The notes: generated from the sequence alone by a model not told the origin. A stretch of 64,000 nucleotides of DNA from Wenjunlia vitaminophila DSM 41686 (GCF_000380165.1 NZ_KB904647.1:51755-115754), one strand, 5' to 3'; shown: positions 48,172 through 56,325, counted from the stretch's first letter. Translations and numbers: made by a program.

Positions 48172-48227
48172 GTTGACTCAGGAACCTTATATACATAGGT
48201 TCTCAACTGTAAGGATACTGAGTCAAC
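48172..48227. promoter_or_regulatory. Nested inverted repeats between marR and the oxidoreductase gene
   Basis: An outer perfect repeat GTTGACTCAG (48172-48181) / CTGAGTCAAC (48218-48227) encloses an inner GAACCT (48182-48187) / AGGTTC (48197-48202). Each outer arm carries a TTGACT -35-like hexamer, one per direction. This is a likely MarR operator covering both divergent promoters. Confidence 0.7.
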
Positions 48228-48243
48228 ACAAAGGGCTGTAACC

Positions 48244-49194
48244 ATGAAGGCTGCCGTTCTCGACACTGATGACCACTACCGGGTCACCGAACTTGATGAG
48301 CCCACCCCCGGCCCCGGCCAGGTGGCGATCCGGGTCGCCTACGCCGGGATCCAGTGGGGCGACACCATGGTCCGGGACGGCCACTTCCCCGTGCCGCGCC
48401 CCTTCGTCCCTGGCTTCGAGGCGTCCGGACACATCACCGCGGTCGGCGAGGGCGTCGACGCAAGCCGTGTCGGTGAGCCGGTCACCGCACTGACCATGGC
48501 AGGCGCCTACGCCGAGGTGGTCCTGGCGCCCGCCGTGCTCACGTTGAACATCGGCGACTTGCCGCTGCGGACGGCCGCAGGTCTCGGATGGGGCGCACCG
48601 ACCGCCTACGACCTGATCAACACCGCCGCGCATGTGCGGCCTGGTGAGCGCGTGCTGATCCACGCCGCCGCCGGCTCAGTCGGCACGCTCGCCATCCAGT
48701 TCGCCCGACTGGCCGGGGCCGACCGGATCGTCGGCGTGGTCGGCACTGCCGGCAGGGCCGACCACGCCGCCCAGTTTGGATACGACCAGCTCCTGCTGCG
48801 CGAGGACTTCCCGGCCAAGCTCGGCGACGACAAGTTCGACGTGATCCTCGATCCCGTCGGCGGCGCGACCCGCCACGCCGGCCTCGTCGAGCAGCTCGCA
48901 CCGCACGGCCGACTGGTGGCGTACGGCAACCTCGCCACGTACGAACCTGTCCTGGCCAACGCCAACGACCTGCTCACGCACGGCAAATCGCTCCTGACCT
49001 ACAACAGCAACCTGCTCAGCCAGACCCACCCCAAGCGACTCGCCGACAGTGCCCGCCGTGCACTCGGCCTCGTCGCCGACGGCCAGGTCCGCACGGACAT
49101 CACCGCCGAGTACGACCTCGCAGACCTGGCCATGGCCGTGCAGCGCCTCGCCGAGGGCGCAACCCATGGCAAGAGCATCCTCCGCATCGCCTGA
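48244..49194 (+). CDS. Zinc-less alcohol dehydrogenase / quinone oxidoreductase family, 316 aa
   Basis: This is a medium-chain dehydrogenase/reductase of the QOR type. A GroES-like half is followed by the NADPH site RVLIHAAAGSVGTLAIQFARLAGADRIVGVVG and KFDVILDPVGGATRHAGLVEQL. The catalytic zinc ligands of alcohol dehydrogenases are absent, fitting quinone or enone reduction. ATG 48244 follows AAGGG (spacing ~8). It is divergent from a MarR gene, the usual arrangement for an electrophile-inducible reductase. A hairpin terminator follows the stop. Confidence 0.9.
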   Translation: MKAAVLDTDDHYRVTELDEPTPGPGQVAIRVAYAGIQWGDTMVRDGHFPVPRPFVPGFEASGHITAVGEGVDASRVGEPVTALTMAGAYAEVVLAPAVLTLNIGDLPLRTAAGLGWGAPTAYDLINTAAHVRPGERVLIHAAAGSVGTLAIQFARLAGADRIVGVVGTAGRADHAAQFGYDQLLLREDFPAKLGDDKFDVILDPVGGATRHAGLVEQLAPHGRLVAYGNLATYEPVLANANDLLTHGKSLLTYNSNLLSQTHPKRLADSARRALGLVADGQVRTDITAEYDLADLAMAVQRLAEGATHGKSILRIA

Positions 49195-49204
49195 CGACAT
49201 CCCT

Positions 49205-49234
49205 GCTGGGCAGCAGCCTTGGCCGCTGCCCAGC
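49205..49234 (+). terminator. Terminator of the oxidoreductase gene
   Basis: GCTGGGCAGC and GCTGCCCAGC are perfect reverse complements around ten bases, ten bp after the stop. Confidence 0.75.
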
Positions 49235-49287
49235 CTGCCGGTGCCCCACACAGCCACACCCTCCGAAAGATGGGCCGCCCTCCGTCC

Positions 49288-50005
49288 ATGCCCGCATGTT
49301 CCGCCGTGCCCGTGGAACTGACCGCCTCCGAGCGCCACCGGCTCAAGAAGATGGCTTACGGCCACAAGACCCCGTACCAGACCCGCCAGCGGGCGACGAT
49401 CGTGCTCCTGGCGGCACGAGGCTGCTCCAACGCCCGGATCGCCACCGAAACCCGCCTGCATGTGGACACCGTGCGCCGCTGGCGCGGCCGGTTCGCGGTC
49501 GGCCGAGTGCCCGCCCTGGCCGACCGCAAGCGATCCGGGCGGCCACCGACGTTCACCGGGCTGCAGGTCGCCGAAGTCAAGGCCCTGGCCTGCCAGTTAT
49601 CCTCCGAGTCCAAAACCCCGCTCTCGCGCTGGTCATGCCCCGAGCTCGCGCGAGGCCGTCACCCGGGCCATCACCGAGACGATCTCCGCCTCCACAGTAC
49701 GGCGCTGGCTCAAGGGCGACGCCCTCAAGCCCTGGCAACACCGCTCCTGGATCTTCATTCGCGACCCGAACTTCCGCGCCACGGCCCAACGAGTCCTGGA
49801 CCTGTATGCGCGCATCTTCGACGGCGCCCCGCTCGACGACGAAGTCCGGGACCGGCTCCGAGCATTCGAAGACCGCTACAACGCCATGGCACAGCCGTTC
49901 CAGTGGAGGTTCACCACCACCGACCTGGACGATCTGCTGGCCAGACTCGACCGGCACACACTGACCGACCGACTGGAAGAATCCTCCACCGCACTCGCAG
50001 CATGA
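49288..50005 (+). pseudogene. IS630-family transposase, frameshifted and lacking its DDE core
   Basis: The N-terminus is IS630-like (YQTRQRATIVLLAARGCSNARIATE, then VDTVRRWRGRFAVGRVPALADRKRSGRPPTF). Near 49640-49660 the coding frame jumps by one, consistent with loss of two bases, to EAVTRAITETISASTVRRWL and FRATAQRVLDLYARIFDGAPL. At that point the ~200-residue catalytic DDE region is missing and the sequence passes directly to the C-terminal FEDRYNAMAQPFQWRFTTTDLDDLLARL. The element cannot transpose by itself. No clear terminal inverted repeats were found. Confidence 0.8.
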
Positions 50006-50606
50006 TCAACCCCCGAAGGACTTCAGGAGGCGACCACTAAGGCTCTTCTCACGCGGTCAGTCGGCGGTGGCAGACAAGGGGGGCAGGGGATTCCGCTGAA
50101 GGCGTCTGAGGGACGGCGGCAGCCGCCGAGCCAGGCCATGGTGTCCGGTCCAACGCCGCGGGAGCCGGGTTCCTCAAGGACCAAGCGGTGGAGCTTGCCC
50201 CAGACTTCCGGCATTCGTCCACTCGGCGAACCACCGGTGAGCCATTGCGCCGGAGCGTCACGCATGGCGGAACCCGCCAACTGAGGCGCTCAGTCTCAGA
50301 TGGTCGGAACCTGGCCGTGCGTGTGGGAACCGAGGAAGTGAGGCGGACACTGATGACCCGATCCGGTGGCTGTCTTGTCGGTGCCGCGGTCTACGCTTCC
50401 CCGCACTGGGCCGGACGGAGATCGTGAGGGACTCGCGGCCATGGGGGGCGGGTGTGGAAGGTCCCCGGCATCCGGCTCGGGACCGGAATGGGATCCGTGT
50501 CCCCGCCCCCCACCCAGCCACCCACGGTCCGGAGCTGATCTTCGACGAACAGGTGACCGGTACGGCGAGCAGACGTGCGACCGGTGCCTGTGCACGGGCC
50601 GGGCGC
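50006..50606. other. 601-bp gap with transposase scraps
   Basis: No intact gene is supported. The left third contains the minus-strand IS5-like fragment (50130-50276). The rest (50280-50600) shows no recognisable coding frame. Confidence 0.55.
50130..50276 (-). pseudogene. IS5-like transposase fragment, frameshifted
   Basis: Read on the minus strand, one frame gives SGAMAHRWFAEWTNAG and the next gives VWGKLHRLVLEEPGSRG. Joined, they match the conserved stretch GATAHRRFTEWTKARVWAKLHRLVLDELG of IS5-group transposases as I remember it. A stop and a frameshift lie inside. It may be the continuation of the sort of element whose earlier part survives at 44879 on the opposite strand. Confidence 0.5.
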
Positions 50607-51164
50607 TCAGTCCGTGGCGCCCTCCAGCGGAAGGCGGTCCCGGTGGTGCTCCGACTCCAGCCACGCCTCCTTCACGAAGAGCGGACGCGTGAGCCGCGCT
50701 TCGCCGACCCGTTGGTCACGTAGCAGGATCCCGAGGTCGGTCAGGGCGAGCGATGCGTCCGGTGTGAACAGGATCCGGTGCCCGTGCTCTGCGGCATGGT
50801 CCAGAAGAAACCGCTGGCCCCGCCCCGAATCGCTTCCTGCCAGAGGGAAGCCGGCCAGCCAGACCTGCGGACCGATGACGGCGTCCAGCCCGACGCACGC
50901 AAGCCGGCCGGCGTCGTAGAACGCCTTCACCCCGTCCGGGAAGTCCTCCTGACCATACGGGCCACCAACCCGTGAGTCCGGCTCGGGAACCAGCAGCGCC
51001 TCGGCGACCTCCGCTGTGGACATCCCGAAGAGCAACGGCCCCACACCGATGTCGGGCCGCAGCTCCCACCGCTCCCGCTCACCGACCACGCTCACCCGCC
51101 CGCTCCCAACTGTGGCCCACCACCTGCCCAAGTGCTCGGCGGGACCAATGAGATCTGCCACCAT
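50607..51164 (-). CDS. Hypothetical protein, 185 aa
   Basis: MVADLIGPAEHLGRWWATVG starts the protein. ELRPDIGVGPLLFGMSTAEVAEALL resembles a short motif seen in diverse secretion-linked or immunity-type hypotheticals (GVGPLxxGM). The rest is a mixed alpha-beta protein ending LFVKEAWLESEHHRDRLPLEG. GGAAG precedes the ATG at 51164. No membrane segment is present. I do not assign a function. The stop lies close to the IS-scarred region and the start faces the MFS gene's end. Confidence 0.6.
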   Translation of the reverse strand: MVADLIGPAEHLGRWWATVGSGRVSVVGERERWELRPDIGVGPLLFGMSTAEVAEALLVPEPDSRVGGPYGQEDFPDGVKAFYDAGRLACVGLDAVIGPQVWLAGFPLAGSDSGRGQRFLLDHAAEHGHRILFTPDASLALTDLGILLRDQRVGEARLTRPLFVKEAWLESEHHRDRLPLEGATD

Positions 51165-51222
51165 ACTGTGGCTTCCGGGTGCCGCCGCCAAGGCCGTCGA
51201 CTGCATCGTCAGAGCGAACGGG

Positions 51223-52419
51223 TCAGGCCCTGGACCTCTCCGGGGCGGCCGAGGTGGAGGGCGGTGCCGCGGGGGTGGGCGCGGCGGGGCGGCGCGTGGT
51301 CCCCAGGTGCCACAGGAGGGTGATGACGGTGATGGCCGCGGCCACGAGGCCCAGCTCGGCCGGGGCGAGCCCGAACCACTCCTGCGCCAGCCCGCCGAGG
51401 CCGCCGCCGAGGGCCATCCCGAGGTAGAGGGCGGAGGAGTTGAGGGCGAGCAGGACGGGTGCGGCGGCGGAGCCGAGGGCGATGAGCCGGTGCTGCTGCG
51501 GGACGACGACGACGCCGAGGGTCGCGCCCCACACCGCGGACCAGACCAGGGCGGGCACGAGGGCACGGGTCGCCAGTGGGGTCAGCGCCAGGGCGAGGGC
51601 CGCGAGGGCGAGAGGGCCGGTGAGGACCCGGGCGGGGGCGTGGCGGTCGACCAGGCGTCCGGCGGCGATGTTTCCGGCCAGGATGCCCACGCCCCAGGTC
51701 AGCAGGAGCAACGTCAGCAGCGACTCGTCGCCGTCCGTGGCGTCCCGCAGGGCCGGGGCGATGTAGGTGTAGAGGGTGTAGGCGCCGAGGAAGGCGAGCG
51801 AGGTCACCGCCAACAGCGACAGCACCCGGCCCTGCCCGAGCGGACGCAGGCGATCGGACAGCGAGGCGGCGGGGAGCGTCACGGCGGGCAGGCCGACGGC
51901 GATGCCGACGGCCGCCAGCAGGCCGGTCCCGGCGACGGCCCACAGGGTGACGTGCCAGTCGGCGCGGCCGACGAGCGTGCCGAGCGGCAGCCCCAGCGCG
52001 GTCGCCAGCGTCAGGCCGCCCAGCACGAAGGCCAGCGCCCGACCGCGGCGCTCCGGTGGCACGATCGCCGCCGCGGTGCTGGAGGCGGCGGAGTTGATGA
52101 CGCCCGCTCCCACGGCGGTGACGACACGGGCGGCCATCGCCATCTCGTAGTTGGTCGCCAACGCGGTGGCGGCGTTGCCGGCCACGAACACGCCCAGGGC
52201 GATCAGCAGTGTCGACCGCCGGTCAAGGCCGCTGGTGAGGGCCCCCACGAGCGGCGCCGACAACGCCATCGTCAGGGCGAACACCGTCACCAACTGACCG
52301 GCCGCCGGGGTGGAGACCCCCAGGTCGGCGGCGATGGAGGGGAGCAGGCCGGCGATGACGTAGCTGTCGGTGCCGACGGCGAACGTCGCCAGGGCCAGGG
52401 GGAGAAGTCGTTTGATCAC
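51223..52419 (-). CDS. MFS drug:proton antiporter-like transporter, 398 aa
   Basis: About twelve hydrophobic segments are present, with the DHA1-type signature ALGVFVAGNAATALATNYEMAMAARVVTAVGAGV in the first half and SLIAAD-like ADLGVSTPAAGQLVTVFALTMAL near the start. PPERRGRALAFVLGGLTLATALGLPLGTLVG is the loop and helix typical of arabinose/chloramphenicol-type exporters. The GTG at 52419 (MIKRLLPLALATFAVGTDSYVIAGLLP) is the family start. It is divergent from an ArsR gene whose operator lies between. Confidence 0.9.
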   Translation of the reverse strand: MIKRLLPLALATFAVGTDSYVIAGLLPSIAADLGVSTPAAGQLVTVFALTMALSAPLVGALTSGLDRRSTLLIALGVFVAGNAATALATNYEMAMAARVVTAVGAGVINSAASSTAAAIVPPERRGRALAFVLGGLTLATALGLPLGTLVGRADWHVTLWAVAGTGLLAAVGIAVGLPAVTLPAASLSDRLRPLGQGRVLSLLAVTSLAFLGAYTLYTYIAPALRDATDGDESLLTLLLLTWGVGILAGNIAAGRLVDRHAPARVLTGPLALAALALALTPLATRALVPALVWSAVWGATLGVVVVPQQHRLIALGSAAAPVLLALNSSALYLGMALGGGLGGLAQEWFGLAPAELGLVAAAITVITLLWHLGTTRRPAAPTPAAPPSTSAAPERSRA

Positions 52420-52473
52420 GGATCGTGCCGCCCTTCGGAGCACCGGGGAGGTGGGTGATCGGCACTGTAGGCA

Positions 52474-52497
52474 ATACATGGATTGTTGTCCATGTAT
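52474..52497. promoter_or_regulatory. Palindromic operator of the ArsR/MFS divergon
   Basis: ATACATGGA and its exact reverse complement TCCATGTAT flank six bases (TTGTTG), placed between the MFS and ArsR genes. A near-perfect dyad of this size beside an arsR-type gene is a likely operator. Confidence 0.8.
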
Positions 52498-52541
52498 CAA
52501 TGAATGGATAGGCTGGGTCCCGTCACGGACGGAGGGAAGCG

Positions 52542-52874
52542 ATGCGTGAGGTGTCCCAGCCGGCGACCGAGGCGATCCGGATGGTGGAGGTGCTGCGCGC
52601 GCTGGGCGACCCGGTGCGTCTGGAGATCGTCCGACGGCTCGCCGCGGCCGGCGAGGTGAGCTGCAACACCATCGGCGGCGAGCTGGACGTCCACCAGACG
52701 ACGATGTCCCACCACTACCGGGTGCTGCGCGAGGCCGGCGTCACCTGGACGACCGTCAAGGGCCGGACCCGGCTGGTGCGGCTGCGCCGCGACGACCTGG
52801 ACACGCTGTTCCCCGGCCTGCTCGACTCGGTGCTGAACGGCGCCCGCCACGGGCGTGCCGCCGCAGGAGGCTGA
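52542..52874 (+). CDS. ArsR-family winged-helix regulator, 110 aa
   Basis: MVEVLRALGDPVRLEIVRRLAAAGEVSCNTIG is the ArsR entry helix, and LDVHQTTMSHHYRVLREAGVTWTTVKGRTRLVRLRRDDLD is the recognition helix and wing. The metal-binding ELCVCDL motif of arsenic sensors is absent; a single Cys in SCNTIG is not enough for metal binding, so an organic ligand is more likely. ATG 52542 follows GGAGGG. It probably represses the divergent MFS exporter through the 52474 palindrome. Confidence 0.92.
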   Translation: MREVSQPATEAIRMVEVLRALGDPVRLEIVRRLAAAGEVSCNTIGGELDVHQTTMSHHYRVLREAGVTWTTVKGRTRLVRLRRDDLDTLFPGLLDSVLNGARHGRAAAGG

Positions 52875-52926
52875 CACCGGGCCCCCACCCCGGCTCATGT
52901 GGGTCGGGACCCGCGGCGGGAACCGG

Positions 52927-53229
52927 TCAGCCGGCCGGGTTCAGCAGGCCCGCCAGGTCCGGGTGCACCCGCCCCGGGATGATGGTCGTGACGCTGTACG
53001 TCGCGACGCCGTTGGCGACGAACGGGTCCTGTGCGGTGATCTGCTCGATCGTGGCACGGTCGACGCCGTGCGCGACGATGGCGCCGCCGATCGAGGTGGG
53101 GGTGGTCTGGCCGGAGACCAGGAAGGTCCCGTCGCGGTGGTGCCGGTCCAGGTAGGAGACGTGGTCTTCGACGAACGGCTCCGCGGCCTCCTCCGAGCCG
53201 GTGTAGTGGAGCGACAGCAGGTGCAGCAT
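52927..53229 (-). CDS. YciI-family protein, 100 aa
   Basis: A ferredoxin-like dimeric alpha-beta domain: LHLLSLHYTGSEEAAEPFVEDHVSYLDRHHRDGTFLVSGQTTP contains the conserved His/Asp pair (DHVSYLD), and ATIEQITAQDPFVANGVATYSVTTI follows. Relatives include dehydrochlorinase-like and uncharacterised enzymes. GAGGAAA precedes the ATG at 53229. Confidence 0.88.
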   Translation of the reverse strand: MLHLLSLHYTGSEEAAEPFVEDHVSYLDRHHRDGTFLVSGQTTPTSIGGAIVAHGVDRATIEQITAQDPFVANGVATYSVTTIIPGRVHPDLAGLLNPAG

Positions 53230-53385
53230 GCGGGTTTCCTCGAACGTCGTGGGTGGTCGGCCATCATCGCACCTGGCTGCGCGGCGGTGGCCGTCCGCGC
53301 GTCTACAGCGGACACGACCTCGAGCCCGACTAGAATCCGCAGTGTTCGACGACCCTTGCTCCCTCCAGACGCGGAGGCACCGGTT

Positions 53386-53577
53386 ATGCACGCGAACGTA
53401 GGCGACAAGCTGTGCACGCACGGCAGGACCGTCGGCCAGAAGGACAGGGTCGGCGAGATCATCGAGGTGCTGGGCCGAGACGGTGGCCCCCCGTACCGGG
53501 TGCGGTTCGACGACGGCCACGAGACGCTGATCTCCCCGGGGCCGGACACCGTGGTCGAGCACCCGGGCGCGAGGTAA
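53386..53577 (+). CDS. DUF1918 protein, 63 aa
   Basis: MHANVGDKLCTHGRTVGQKDRVGEIIEVLG and PPYRVRFDDGHETLISPGPDTVVEH match the small SH3-like DUF1918 family common in actinomycetes and of unknown function. GGAGG lies about eight bases before the ATG at 53386. Confidence 0.92.
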   Translation: MHANVGDKLCTHGRTVGQKDRVGEIIEVLGRDGGPPYRVRFDDGHETLISPGPDTVVEHPGAR

Positions 53578-53590
53578 CCCGCCCGCACCC

Positions 53591-53650
53591 CCTCGTCCCG
53601 TCACCGACCCCCGCGTCCCGTCACCGACCCACTCGTCCCGTCACCGACAC
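53591..53650. repeat. Tandem repeat, 3 x 20 bp
   Basis: The unit CCTCGTCCCGTCACCGACCC recurs at exact 20-bp intervals with one or two changes per copy (53591, 53611, 53631). It lies between convergent genes and is non-coding. Confidence 0.85.
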
Positions 53651-53688
53651 CGAACACCGGGGCGCCGGTGCCCCGACGCCCCCCGCGT

Positions 53689-54987
53689 TCACCGCCGGAC
53701 CTCCGGCGCGACGGTGCGCCGCCCGTAGTGGTCCGCGACCACCCAGCTCATCGCGCCCAGCGGGTCGGCGACGACCTCCTTCGCCGAGAAGAAGACGTTT
53801 CCCCGCACCTCGGGGTACGCGTGGTCCAGGGTGAGGTGCCGGGACAGCTCCCCGGGGTCCTGCCAGGCCTCGGGCTGCGCCGGGTCCCCGACCTTGTACA
53901 GGGCCTCGCCGACGTAGAGGTGGACCCGGGTGCCGCGCACCGTCCGCGACCACCAGGGCACCAGGGTCGCGTAGTCGGCGGCGGCGAAGCCGATGTTCCA
54001 GTAGAGCTGCGGGACGACGTAGTCGATCCACTCCTGCCGGACCCAGGAGCGGGTGTCCGCGTACAGGTCGTCGTACGTCTGCACCCCCGCCCTGGTGTCC
54101 GAACCGGACGGGTCGGTGGCCGCGTTGCGCCAGACCCCGAAGGGGCTGATCCCGAAGGCGGTCCCGGGCCGGGCGGCACGGAGCCGGTCGGACGTCTCGC
54201 GCACCAGCAGGTCGATGTTGTTGCGCCGCCAGGCGGCGCGGTCGGGGAAGTCCCCGCCGTACGCGGCGTACGCCGCGTCGTCGTCGAAGACCTGGCCCGC
54301 CACCGGGTACGGGTAGAAGTAGTCGTCCCAGTGGACCCCGTCGACCGGGTAGCGGAGCGCGGCGTCCAGCATCGCCTCCTGGACGAACGCCCGCACCTGC
54401 GGCAGACCGGGGTTGTAGTAGAGCCTGCCGCCGTAGGGGACGGTCCACCCGGGGTTGCGGCGGGCGGGGTGGTCGGGGGCCAACCGCTCGGGGTCGGCGT
54501 GGTTGGCCACCCGGTAGGGGTTGAACCAGGCGTGCAGCGCCAGGCCGCGCCGGTGTGCCTCGCGGACCGCGAAGTCCAGTGGGTCCCATCCGGGGTCACG
54601 GCCCTGGGTGCCGGTCAGGTACTGGGACCAGGGCTCGTAGGGTGACGGCCAGAACGCGTCCGCGGTCGGGCGCACCTGGAGGATCACCGCGTTCAGCCGG
54701 AACTCGACCGCGGCGTCCAGCAGGGCGCGCAGTTCGGCCTGGTGCCGGCGGGCGGAGAGACCCGGGGCGGACGGCCAGTCCCGGTTGACCACGGTGGCGA
54801 TCCACATCCCGCGGAACTGCTCAGGCGGCCCGGCCCGGCGCCCCGCGCCCTCCCGCGCCGGTGCCGGGCGGGCCGCCGCCGAGCCCGAGGCCAGCAGCAC
54901 CGCCGACAGGCCCGCCGCCGTCACGCCTCCGAGACCGCGACGGCTGAGCCCGCCGCGACGGCCGTGGGCCGCACCACTGTCACCCAT
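53689..54987 (-). CDS. Secreted GHL10-type (DUF187) glycoside hydrolase, 432 aa
   Basis: The N-terminus RRGGLSRRGLGGVTAAGLSAVLLASGSAAA is a twin-arginine-like export signal with an AxA-type cleavage site. The mature domain begins PPEQFRGMWIATVVNRDWPS and contains NAVILQVRPTADAFWPSPYEPWS, LHAWFNPYRVAN, DGVHWDDYFYPYP and FGISPFGVWRN, the (beta/alpha)8 motifs of the family. Related enzymes act on bacterial cell-wall or capsule glycans. The acid residues in HWDD probably serve catalysis. It is a monocistronic gene. Confidence 0.92.
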   Translation of the reverse strand: MGDSGAAHGRRGGLSRRGLGGVTAAGLSAVLLASGSAAARPAPAREGAGRRAGPPEQFRGMWIATVVNRDWPSAPGLSARRHQAELRALLDAAVEFRLNAVILQVRPTADAFWPSPYEPWSQYLTGTQGRDPGWDPLDFAVREAHRRGLALHAWFNPYRVANHADPERLAPDHPARRNPGWTVPYGGRLYYNPGLPQVRAFVQEAMLDAALRYPVDGVHWDDYFYPYPVAGQVFDDDAAYAAYGGDFPDRAAWRRNNIDLLVRETSDRLRAARPGTAFGISPFGVWRNAATDPSGSDTRAGVQTYDDLYADTRSWVRQEWIDYVVPQLYWNIGFAAADYATLVPWWSRTVRGTRVHLYVGEALYKVGDPAQPEAWQDPGELSRHLTLDHAYPEVRGNVFFSAKEVVADPLGAMSWVVADHYGRRTVAPEVRR

Positions 54988-55218
54988 GGGTCTCCGATCT
55001 GCTCGTGGGGCGCGCCGGTGCGGGACCGCACCGCCGCCCGGCCATCGTGACGGGGTGACGCACCGGCACCAAGGCGCCACGCGGCACTCGTTGCCCGACG
55101 CGGACCGTTCACCCGGTCCCCCGCCCCCGGCCCCAGGGGGCCCGGGTAACGTCGGGAGGAGGGCGCCGGAACCATACGGCCGCCCTTCCCATGTCTCGAG
55201 ACCAGCGAAAGGCACGGC

Positions 55219-56076
55219 GTGACGGACATCGAACGCGTCGGAGTGGTGGGGTGCGGCCTGATGGGCGCGGGGATCGCGGAGGTCTTCGCCCGATCGGGCC
55301 TCGACGTCCGGGTCGCCGAGACCACGGGCGAGTCCCTGGAGTACGGCCGGACCCGGCTGACCAACTCCCTGGACCGGGCGGCACGGCGAGGGAAGATCAC
55401 CGAGGCGGAGCGGGACGCCGCGCTCGGGCGGCTGACGTTCACCACGGACCTCGGCGAGTTCGCCGACCGGGACCTGACCGTCGAGGCGGTGGTGGAGAAC
55501 GAGCGGGTCAAGACGGAGATCTTCCGGGTGCTCGACCAGGTGGTGACCCGGCAGGACGCGATCCTGGCGTCCAACACCTCCTCCATCCCCCTGGTGCGGC
55601 TGGCCGTGGCCACCTCGCGCCCCGGCCAGGTGGTCGGCATCCACTTCTTCAACCCGGCCCCGGTGCAGCGCCTGGTCGAGCTGATTCCCGCCCTGACCAC
55701 CACCGAGGAGACGGTCAAGCGGGCCGAGGCGCTGGTCAGCACGGTCCTGGGGAAGCACGCCATCCACGCCAAGGACCGCGCCGGCTTCGTGGTCAACGCG
55801 CTGTTGATCCCCTACCTGCTCTCCGCGGTCCGGATGTACGAGTCGGGTGTGGCCGGCCGGGAGGACATCGACGACGGCATGGAACTGGGCTGTGCCCACC
55901 CGATGGGTCCGCTGAAGCTCGCTGACCTGATCGGCCTGGACACGGTGGTCTCGATCGCCGACTCGCTGTTCGACGAGTACCGGGAACCGCAGTACGCGGC
56001 TCCGCCGCTGCTGCGCCGGATGGTGGACGCAGGACGGACGGGACGGAAGTCGGGCGACGGCTTCTACTCCTACTGA
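55219..56076 (+). CDS. 3-hydroxybutyryl-CoA dehydrogenase, 285 aa
   Basis: It oxidises or reduces 3-hydroxyacyl-CoA with NAD(P). RVGVVGCGLMGAGIAEVFARSGLDVRVAET is the dinucleotide fold, and AILASNTSSIPLVRLA and VGIHFFNPAPVQRLVELIPAL carry the catalytic Ser/Asn and His. DRAGFVVNALLIPYLLSAVRM and GCAHPMGPLKLADLIGLDTV form the C-terminal domain. Length fits the Hbd/PaaH family. The GTG at 55219 follows GAAAGG. It stands alone. Confidence 0.94.
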   Translation: MTDIERVGVVGCGLMGAGIAEVFARSGLDVRVAETTGESLEYGRTRLTNSLDRAARRGKITEAERDAALGRLTFTTDLGEFADRDLTVEAVVENERVKTEIFRVLDQVVTRQDAILASNTSSIPLVRLAVATSRPGQVVGIHFFNPAPVQRLVELIPALTTTEETVKRAEALVSTVLGKHAIHAKDRAGFVVNALLIPYLLSAVRMYESGVAGREDIDDGMELGCAHPMGPLKLADLIGLDTVVSIADSLFDEYREPQYAAPPLLRRMVDAGRTGRKSGDGFYSY

Positions 56077-56230
56077 CGCCGCCCGGACGCCAGCCCGCTC
56101 GGCCCCCGCCGGACGCCGATCCGTCCGCCGGCCGTGCGCCTGGCTCCGGTGCTGCGGGACCCGTCCTGGAGGTCGCCGGCCCGGTGGTCCGCCACCCGGG
56201 CCGGTGACCCGCGGCACCCTCAGAAACGAC

Positions 56231-56261
56231 TTGACCTCAACCATCGTCGAGGTCGTACTGT
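56231..56261 (+). promoter_or_regulatory. SoxR/MerR-type promoter of the ABC exporter operon
   Basis: TTGACC (56231-56236) and TACTGT (56256-56261) are separated by 19 bp, the overlong spacer typical of MerR-activated promoters. The spacer holds a dyad, CCTCAACCATCGTCGAGG, matching the SoxR box (CCTCAA...TTGAGG) in 11 of 12 outer bases. Start of transcription would be ~60 bp before the GTG at 56326. Confidence 0.65.
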
Positions 56262-56325
56262 CCACTGCTGCGTGGCTTACCGGAGGCAGAACGCCCGTGG
56301 TACGGCCATTTCAGGAAGGTTCCAT

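Noticed and set aside
53591..53650. CRISPR array
   Set aside because: The repeats are directly adjacent with no spacers, and no cas gene is present.
53689..56265. 858-codon minus frame extending the glycoside hydrolase upstream
   Set aside because: The extra upstream part is antisense to the hydroxyacyl-CoA dehydrogenase; the signal peptide begins at 54987.
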